Positions 56,651-64,000 of a stretch of DNA of 64,000 bases are shown in pieces (the first letter of the stretch is position 1; each line of letters begins with the position of its first letter). The position numbers were made by a program, and so were the translations under genes. The stretch comes from Calliopum simillimum (Eukaryota > Arthropoda > Insecta > Diptera > Lauxaniidae), in NCBI GenBank assembly GCA_951812925.1, contig OX638370.1:2938001-3002000 (forward strand), read 5' to 3'. The notes below the pieces were generated by a model, which saw only the letters and a program-made list of their open reading frames with translations, searched no databases and was not told the origin of the DNA.

Positions 56651-59108
56651 TATATCTGAAATTTCAGCATATAAGTAGATGAAATTTGTTATATGTGTAA
56701 AGGGCACCAAAATATTGGCACGTATGCAAAACGCCCCCGAACAAAGGTGAGGTAACGTTAACGTAGATAAGATTTTGAATTATTGAAAATTGTATCTAAA
56801 ATATTTGATAGTTTTTTTTTAACAACCATATATGAAATTTTGGCTTGGATCAAATTTTGCATTAACGTGCCTTAGGCAGGCGCACAGAGGGCTAGAATTT
56901 TTTTAAATTAGCAAAATTATGAAAAACCCCTTAATTCAAGTATTGAAAGACAATTTTTAAGTTTTCGGGCCAACTGAATTCCAATTTCATAAAAATTTGG
57001 AGAAAAATATGTATGCCCTAAATTAAAAATTTATTTTAAAAAGAAGAGATCTGAAATTTTGTCAAATATCGAACTGTTCCGTAAGCTGTGCAGTTTCAGT
57101 TAATTCTAGTTCCAAAAAGTTTCTGATGATGTCTTAATTTGGAAGTAAATGTCATGCAATTTCAATGACCTTTGCAGACGTTTCACTTTTAAAGTAAAAC
57201 CGTCAACTTTTTGGCTGTAGACAACTCTCAGTTAAAAGCAAACAAAAGTTATACGATATACTTAAGAGGAAATTTTGGAGATTTGTTTTTATACTCAGTA
57301 AATTTTATCGATAATTTTTTTCGACTTTGTGATTTTCATCGGAAGAAAACTTTTCATAGTGGAGCTATTTAAAGCCAGAACTATGTATATTTTTTTTATT
57401 TAAAACACATTAAAAAAATTATATGTGTAAGTTGGTTTGGCCAACTTTTCAAAACGTTCTGATTTCGTTTGAAATCTGCTTACTAATAGAAGTGATATAA
57501 GCAACGTAGTATATAGATTTTTTCAGATATTCAATAAAATTCAAAGTAATTTGAAAGAAAAACCAAAAGAGTGGAACCAAAAACAAAAAACTGTGTGGTT
57601 TTCGGTTTATGCATGAAACGCTAACAAAATACAGCATGATCATTAGCAGCTTTTTCTTAAGCAATGGAGTCACTGTTATAATGAAGTGAAAATTTACAAA
57701 GAAATGGTTAAAAAAAATACAATCAATTTAACTTGAAAATCAACAAACGTAGCTTTGTTTTTTAAAGCGGTGCAGAAAAAACTGACTCCCAACCCAAAAG
57801 ACAAAAAAAAAATGGATACAAAAACGATCTCAAGGTCCATGATGGTGAAACTGTGAAAAAAAAAAACGCAAAATAGACGGTCGTATCGTTTCATGCTAAA
57901 TTATGCAATCAACGTGCTTTTGCATTAACTTATTGTTGTTTTATATACAAGTTGTAACGATATGCTGCTGTTGCTGCTTACACTTAATGCATAATGCCAT
58001 CAACAACATGCACACACATAACAACAGCAGCAGTTGCAATCATCCTAACACGCTGCTGCAGCCAGTAAAATTTAATTTGGCGCAAAATGTTACGCAGTGG
58101 GAGTCGAGGTTATGGGTAAAATGTTGCTGTTCGCGTACAATATTGCTGCTGTTGCTGGTTTTTTTCCAGTTCTAAGTTGACTCCACTGTGTTGTTGACTT
58201 TTATTTAAAGTTTTCATTTTGATTGAATTTTAAATTAAGTACAAAAGACAAGAAATTAATGAATTTCTTGCATGCTAGTTTGCATATAAAAAATGTTATG
58301 CGTCTTTAAGTTGCAAAAAAAAAACACTTCGAGAGTGCGGGTCATAAGAGATTGCAATGAAAATTAAATTTCCATAAAATTTTATGCAGGGCAACAGAAA
58401 ACAAAAAAGTGAAAGAAAATACAAAAATAAAAATTAACACGTTACGCTACGTTTGACATTTGAATTAATTAAAATTTGTGTGTGTATGTAAGGAGTGTGG
58501 ATTTTTTGTAAAAAGTTTTGTAAAATTAATGAAGAGTGTCGGGTTTTTGAAGACAGCAGCAATTAAAAATTATGTTGCAGCAATAAGGAATTATATTTTT
58601 TCTTAATTTGATACTAAAACATGCTGAATGATGGCAGAAATAAATTGTCTGTGAATTTAGTTACTTGCTTCACTGTTTATTGTCTGCGGAAAGTGTATAA
58701 TGCGTTGCATATTTTGAGGCAGTTTGTAAAACTGTAAATAAGTGATTCAACATTTAAGTAGTTGATGCACAAACCGGTTTGTTATATAATTTTGATGTTT
58801 TACTGAAATCACATTACTCCGCGCACAAACTATTAGACAGAATTTTCCAATATTTATCAATAAGTACAGTGTTGTGAATTTTTAAGCGGTTTGTTTTAGA
58901 CTGGTCAGCTCAAAGTCTTTGACTTAATGTCGTAGTTATATAAATAACATAGCACCCTAAACACTTCCTTAAGAAACACATTTTATTTAAGACAACTTTT
59001 CCCAAATCGTAATCGTAAAAAATTATTGCCTACTTTTCGAGGACTTATAAATTTGATTTTCACTGTAAACTACGCTTATCAGTAATAACATTCACTCGCT
59101 ACACTTAC
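56651..59108. other. AT-rich DNA, probably Mmp2 intron near 59 kb
   Basis: 56651-56720 is the resumed host repeat. CAACAG/CTG-type triplets at 57960-58060 and 58125-58160. No exon recognised. The end adjoining 59108 is the donor side of the intron following the cysteine-switch exon. Confidence 0.45.
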
Positions 59109-59314
59109 CTCCATGTTAGATCCGTTTTATCCCACTTGGGTCCCTGCAGCACATAACGTTTCATACGATGTCCACTGCTACCTTCTCCATATTGCAGATT
59201 ATTTGGTGAAAAAAACATTGTACCGTTGTTGTCACCCACGCCACAGCGTGGTTTTATGATTAGCTTACGTGTGGCGCCATCTATTTCGCCAGTAACTGGA
59301 ATATTGCCAAAGCG
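59109..59314 (-). CDS. Mmp2: Mmp2-like matrix metalloproteinase, cysteine-switch and furin-site exon
   Basis: This exon of 206 nt (68 codons plus 2 nt, ending in phase 2) continues the frame of the exon at 59409-59510. It opens RFGNIPVTGEIDGATRKL and contains the cysteine switch PRCGVGD at 59231-59251. The cysteine of that motif chelates the catalytic zinc and keeps the zymogen inactive. RMKR at 59156-59167 is a furin-type cleavage site, followed directly by YVLQGPKW and LTW, the usual start of the mature catalytic domain. The acceptor reads TTCTTTAG (minus strand) and the donor is GTAAGT. Together these suggest a zymogen activated inside the secretory pathway, as in furin-site MMPs. The next exon should begin by completing a serine or arginine codon and carry the catalytic fold with HExxHxxGxxH. 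I did not find it at lower coordinates, so the following intron is very long or the exon was missed. Confidence 0.9.
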
Positions 59315-59408
59315 CTAAAGAAAAACAAGCCCACACACATAGCGAAAAATGAACAGAAAAAAAAATTAATGCATATTTTTAGGCATCAAAAAGCAACACA
59401 CTACATAC
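59315..59408 (-). other. 94-bp intron between the two Mmp2 exons
   Basis: Minus-strand donor GTATGT and acceptor TTTAG bound this short intron. Inside it, at 59370-59384, is one copy of the motif TGCATATTTTTAGGC, which also forms the ends of small palindromic repeats elsewhere in the window (353-445, 52495-52575). Confidence 0.85.
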
Positions 59409-59510
59409 CTGCAAACTTCTGATGGCCTCCTTCAGCTGAGCTTCCGTGCGCAGCGCGCCAGTTTCTATGTCCGATTTTGGTAGATAATCAAACTCCATTA
59501 AGTAATTGTA
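59409..59510 (-). CDS. Mmp2: Mmp2-like matrix metalloproteinase, propeptide exon (upstream of the cysteine-switch exon)
   Basis: This internal coding exon of 102 nt (34 codons, phase 0 at both ends) begins YNYLMEFDYLPKSDIE and ends EAIRSLQ. It matches the peptidoglycan-binding-like helical part of an MMP propeptide, where xxYLxxFGYL and LxxAIxxxQ are family hallmarks. On the minus strand it follows a pyrimidine-rich tract ending in TTTGCAG and is followed by the strong donor GTATGT. It reads in frame into the next exon across a 94-bp intron (59315-59408). MMPs are secreted or membrane-tethered zinc endopeptidases that remodel extracellular matrix and basement membrane; fly Mmp2 is known as a GPI-anchored form. 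The signal-peptide exon must lie upstream, at higher coordinates, and I did not find it in the window. The assignment to Mmp2 rather than Mmp1 rests on the PKSDIETGALRT stretch as I remember it. Confidence 0.87.
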
Positions 59511-60197
59511 CTGCAAATTGCAACAGGAGAAGCCGAGAGAGATAACATGAAAGAAGAAGAAAAAAAAAGAAATATTTTTAATAATAAAAAACAAAAACTA
59601 GAAAAAAACTGTAGCATATTTTTAGTAGCAAATGCAAATTATTTGGCAAAAGCAACGGAAAAACGATGGCAGTAGGCGTTGAGCAAAATTTTTGGCTCAT
59701 TGTTGCTGGTGTGGAGGATTATGATAAGAAAGGCAACAAAAAGTTTATAACGCCATAAGATATGCAATGCAAAATATTTTACAAAACCAACTTTCAAGCG
59801 ATAAGCTTGCAATGGCAATACAAAATAAGTTGCTTTTGTGTGGAAAATTGGAAAAAATGTAAAAAAGGGAAGTAAAAAAATAAAAAAACTTAGATCTAGG
59901 TATTTTAAAATTTAGATGGTTAATGGCAAAACCTAGATAAAAGCAACGTTTCATATCATAATCTTGGCAAGACATTTATGTCATATTTAATGCTGGCATA
60001 CTTTTTTGAGGAAAAGCATTAGAGAATTGTATTTTTTTTTGCTCCAAAAAGTATGTAAGTATATTACAGCAAAATATGTAGGTTATCTTAACAATTGTCA
60101 AAAAAATGCTTCCAGAAGCAGAACAGCAATGAAACTTATCAAAAATTTATAGTGTCAAGAAAATGAATCGGAACGGATATATACAACAATCTGATGT
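59511..60197. other. probable Mmp2 intron upstream of the propeptide exon
   Basis: AT-rich DNA; pyrimidine-rich on the minus strand next to 59510. No upstream exon recognised. Confidence 0.45.
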
Positions 60198-60545
60198 GCG
60201 TGAAGTTAGCCACGCTTTTGTGGAATTTCCTGAAATGAAAAGTTGTGCTGGGGTGTGCTACGTTATGCCGTTTTGGAAAAAAAATCGGTCCAAGGATATA
60301 GAATCTATGGGTGGGTCATTCTTTAGGAAAGCGTGAAGTTAGCCCCGCTATTGTGGAATTTCCCGAAAAAAAAGTTGTGCCGGGGTGTACTCGGTTTGTG
60401 CTGAGGTGTGCCGTATTGAACGTATTGAAAATTAAAATTGGTCCAAGCATATAAGTTCTATGGGAGGGTTCTTTTTCTATTAAAGTGTGAAGTCAATACG
60501 GCACAACGAAGCCCAGCACAACTTTATTTTCGGGAATTTTTACAA
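60198..60545. repeat. direct and inverted repeat cluster
   Basis: GCGTGAAGTTAGCCxCGCT units begin at 60198 and 60331, with a diverged GTGTGAAGTCAATACGG at 60485. After it, GCACAACTTTATTTTCGGG (60518 on) is the reverse complement of the CCCGAAAAAAAAGTTGTGC part of the second unit, so the third copy is partly inverted. Confidence 0.6.
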
Positions 60546-62364
60546 AATTCACGCACATAACCATCTGAATTAATAATCGAATGAAATTCTTGAATTTTCT
60601 TCTCCAATGAATTTTGGTCTATCATAGTCCCTATTGGTTTTTGAATTCACACACTATTTGGGGTTTTGGAGAGTATGTTCTTTTCGTATTAATTTCCGTT
60701 TGTTTGATCTCGACCATTGCGGGGCTTTAGTTCTTAACACTATCACCTAAATTGACAGACTTCCTACTCGAGTGTATGCTTCCACCGTGATTTTGAACAG
60801 ATAAACTCTGGAACTTGATGGCAGAAAACTGGGCCCAAAAATCGCTAACTATCTTACATAACTAACGTAAGAAAAATTGCTAATTTTTGTTAATATTTTT
60901 TCAAATATAAAGGCAAGTTTTTCACTTTCCTCGGATCACTTCCCGCTAATGTATTTATTCAATAAAAAACAGATCAAAAACTCCGAGACACATTGAAAAA
61001 TGCATCTGTGGTAGTGTAACGTAAACTGAAGATAATCGCACAAAACGTTGATAGATTTTTCTTTTTTTGCCACCATTTTTCCTTTTTTCTTTGAAAAGTG
61101 GCATTTTCATGCAAAAGAAAGTATTATACTTGAGCGCAGGATGATTTTGAAAAATTACGCATCATCAATTTCAAAGTTTTTCTATTATTCGTGTAGAGAA
61201 GCGAAATCTGGCGTTAATAAAAAATCATATGCGATTAAAACTTTGCGTGGTAGAGTTTTTTATTATGAATAAAAAAGTAATGTGGATAATTTTCATAAAA
61301 AATTTTATATATAAGGCGTATGTCTTTCTGCCTATTCAAAGACACATCACACACAAATGTTTATGTACATAATTCAATACTTATTTAAACTTTACACAAA
61401 TAAATACATATGTTATTCGCTACTAAAGACATCGCCAAAAGCGACAAACTCACACCTAAAACTATTGGTTGACAGTTAAAAGGACGAACGAGCAAAATAC
61501 AAAGACAGATGACACACTGTAGGACAGACGCACAAATACATTGAGTTGCATTGAAATTTACAGTTTCAATTTGTAATAACTGTCAAAGTTGTTGAATTTT
61601 ATGTGGTCATTTATTGTCAAAGTATTTGTGTGCGTGCGTGCTACATAATGTATTTCAATGCATGAGTATGAGTGTGGAAGAGTGTGCGTTTACGAGCACA
61701 TATATGTATGAGTTGCAATATTTTTGCTTGAAATTTAACATGTGTATAAATGTGAATGAAAATGTAGGTTACATTAACCACCTTTCAGCCAACAGCTGCA
61801 GCAAGCAACATTTGCTGCATCCATCAATAACATCGCATAGGTACTGGCAAGTGATAAAGTATCGTTTTATGGTGCGACTCAAACACAAAAATCAATGCAG
61901 TTATGAAATGTTGATATGCATCTATTTTTGAAATATGAAATGTTAGCAAAAGGGTGTGGCACCATCTCACACAAAAGTTTTTCTTAAGGCAAAGGATGGC
62001 ATTTGATTATTTCAAGAGAGTTTTTTGTAATCAATTCATTACAAAATAAAGTTTGACACAATTTTTTTGAATACACAATAGTTCAAAATTATCAATACTT
62101 TATGATATTGGGTCTCCAGATCAAAATGAAAACATTCTGTGTTTACAACAGCGATTTATGATTGCATGATTTATTCCAGCATTGTTATGGTTGTTGTTGC
62201 TCCTGCTGCTTTTGATAATACCGCACAAATGATTGAGTGCATAAAAATTATCAATATTTTTATGAATTTTCGTTACTGAAGAACTTCTTGTTTTTTGTTT
62301 ATTTATGGGTGATTCTCCAAAATACGTGCCATTCAATGTCATCAATCAATTTTATCCCTTAAAA
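60546..62364. other. AT-rich non-coding DNA
   Basis: No gene recognised; the 105-codon plus frame at 61614-61931 has no domain. Confidence 0.45.
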
Positions 62365-62945
62365 ATTTAATACAGATACCCAACAAGAGCTTCTATACGA
62401 ATATATTAAAAAAAAAAAATAATTCTAAATAATTTACTCTGAACTTATAACATGAGCGTTTAAAAGTCATTCTCCGTCTTGTTCTTAACCGCTTCTTAGT
62501 GCACTTAATTTGCTTACTTCGCATATTTGGTTATATACAGAAAAAAATGTTATACGATATTGTTTGTATCTAAAATTTCAGTTACTGATTTTTTGTGTTA
62601 ACTCTTCGAAAACATTTTTTTTATATAGAATTGACATACATAAATGTTCGTCCTTCATTTAAGACTATCTCCGCTAAGTTTATGTTTTTCTTACTGTAAA
62701 ATTTTTTTAATATTGAGTAAAAAGAGAACTAAAAGTGAAGGGAAAGAGGAGATTTTCAGCTAGTCAGTTTTGGTTTTTCGATAGTGAGTGTCCTAGCGTT
62801 TTTTTTTTAAAAAAAAGGTTAAACATTTTATAAAGAATGCAAGTGTGTGTCATTATCCGCGTTAGCTTTTTTTATATTACTAAACATATTCATTTATCTC
62901 TGTATAATTAAATCAATAAACAATATGGAGGCTATCCATCAGTTT
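62365..62945 (+). repeat. dispersed repeat, copy 2 (without the MITE)
   Basis: Homologous to 37375-38235. At ~62848-62875 it reads TGTCATTATCCGCGTTAGC, which corresponds to the uninterrupted site of the MITE at 37827-38154. Confidence 0.72.
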
Positions 62946-63010
62946 CTACTTTTTTAAAAATAATTGTTATTTTCTTTTTATATTACTGTTTTTACAACAT
63001 TTTGTCATCC

Positions 63011-63039
63011 TCCTGTTTTTTTTTTTTTTTTTTTTTTTG
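63011..63039. repeat. poly-T tract
   Basis: A T run at about 63019-63039 following CTCCTG. Confidence 0.8.
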
Positions 63040-63288
63040 TTGGTTTTGCTTAAACCATTTATTTAAAAAATAAAAATTATAATTAAGTCTTAAGACACTG
63101 AAATCAACTTTTCAAAAATCCAAAGAAAATTTTTAGGGTGTCCACTAGATGTATCGATCCCCATACAAAAAAAAAATGAGTTCGCTGGAAGCCCCCCATT
63201 TTGAAAGCTTATCGGTTTTGATTTTTAAGGAAAAAAAAAAATATTTTTTTTTTCGACCTCTAAGTAATAAGCTATTTGATTTTTTCCT

Positions 63289-64000
63289 AATGCTCCGCCA
63301 TTTGAAGTCCGATCAACAAGTCTGGTACATCATTGTGAATGTCTCAATGTGGGCTCTATTTCATTGATAGAAGTAATTTATCTCTTAATGTTTTTTCCGA
63401 CTAGTTGCACTCATTATCTCAGTTTCTACAACCCTAAGGTGCCAAGGCCAATTCACAAATTTGAAGTCCATAAAAAATCATAAAATTCATCGCTGTAAAG
63501 TTTCCTCAAATTGTTGAAATTGAAGAAGTTAAAGCGAATCTAAAACCTCAGTACAAAATATGAAAAATAGGATGTTTCAAAAACGAGAATCGCCCCGTAA
63601 AACTATGAAAGATTCTCTTTTTTATTTATTTGCATACTGTTTGAAATGTCGACTGTTAAAAAAAAGTGTATTGTATAGTTTCAGGTGGCGATTTTAGTTT
63701 TTGAAACATCATGTTTTAATTTTTTTTTTTTTTTTTTGAGGTTATAGATTCGCCATGACTTCTTAAATTTCAACAAATTGAGGAACCTTTGCAGCGACGA
63801 ATTTTATGATTTTTTATGGGCTTCAATTCTATGAAGTGCCCTTGGCACCGTAGGGTGATTGAAACCGAGATAATGAGTACAAATAGTCGGAAAAAACATT
63901 AGAGATATATTACTTCCATGAATGAAATATAGCCCACATCAAGACATTTACAATGATACACCATACTTGATGATCGAACGTCAAATGGTGTAGCAATAGG
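63289..64000. mobile_element. long inverted-repeat element, truncated by the window end
   Basis: The left arm 63289-63592 and right arm 63684-64000 are inverted copies around a ~91-bp spacer. Shared landmarks are CATAAAAAATCATAAAATTC, TGTTTTTTCCGACTA, CTCATTATCTC and GATGTTTCAAAAAC. The right arm still matches at base 64000, so the outer end and any target duplication lie outside. The outer left boundary may reach ~63140. Confidence 0.8.

Overview
The window looks like intron-rich, AT-rich genomic DNA from a dipteran insect. A higher fly (tephritid-like or other schizophoran) is my guess, from the Mmp2-type exons, abundant GTT/CAA-type simple repeats, mariner and pogo remnants, and dispersed fly-type repeats. 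No bacterial-style operons, rRNA or clear functional tRNA genes are visible. Almost all short open frames are chance frames in AT-rich or repeat DNA.

The only gene I recognise firmly is on the minus strand at 59.1-59.5 kb. Two adjacent exons (59409-59510, then 59314-59109) encode part of a matrix metalloproteinase propeptide. It has the cysteine switch PRCGVGD and an RMKR furin-type site just before the catalytic domain begins, and best fits insect Mmp2. Transcription runs towards lower coordinates. I see no catalytic-domain exon (HExxHxxGxxH) below 59109, so much or all of 1-59108 may be intron of this gene or lie between genes. Less certain candidate exons lie at 52273-52380 (+, with a start codon), 27901-28018 (-) and 28541-28634 (-).

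The rest is an unusually rich collection of repeats. Five arrays at 9.8, 13.1, 23.8, 27.0 and 43.6 kb share one ~19-bp minisatellite built on GTCGAAAAA. Several long inverted-repeat elements have readable ends. One is a 2.2-kb hAT-like foldback element at 29583-31790 with 8-bp target duplications. A palindrome-rich element at 54891-55441 has 10-bp duplications (MULE-like). A TA-flanked element at 55456-56650 lies beside it in the same older repeat. Others are a 634-bp TA-flanked element at 49194-49827, two copies of a ~250-bp MITE (17.9 and 50.9 kb), a MITE at 37827-38154 whose empty site survives at ~62.86 kb, and inverted repeats at 46.7-47.7 kb and 63.3-64.0 kb. Decayed coding transposons include a mariner (5.05-6.5 kb, split by a 699-bp insertion), a pogo-like deletion derivative (32.7-33.55 kb) and a LINE reverse-transcriptase 3' end (47.7-48.66 kb).

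Layout: 0-9 kb has a mariner remnant and a GC-elevated low-complexity tract; 9.8-14 kb minisatellites; 14-21 kb dispersed repeats, a 131-bp tandem array and a long hairpin; 21-29 kb mostly unique AT-rich DNA with two minisatellites and candidate exons; 29.6-34.5 kb the foldback element, pogo remnant and a GC-richer unknown tract; 34-46 kb mostly unique DNA with MITEs, a 290-bp duplication and the largest minisatellite; 46.7-56.7 kb a dense nest of inverted-repeat elements; 59 kb the Mmp2 exons; 60-64 kb further repeats.
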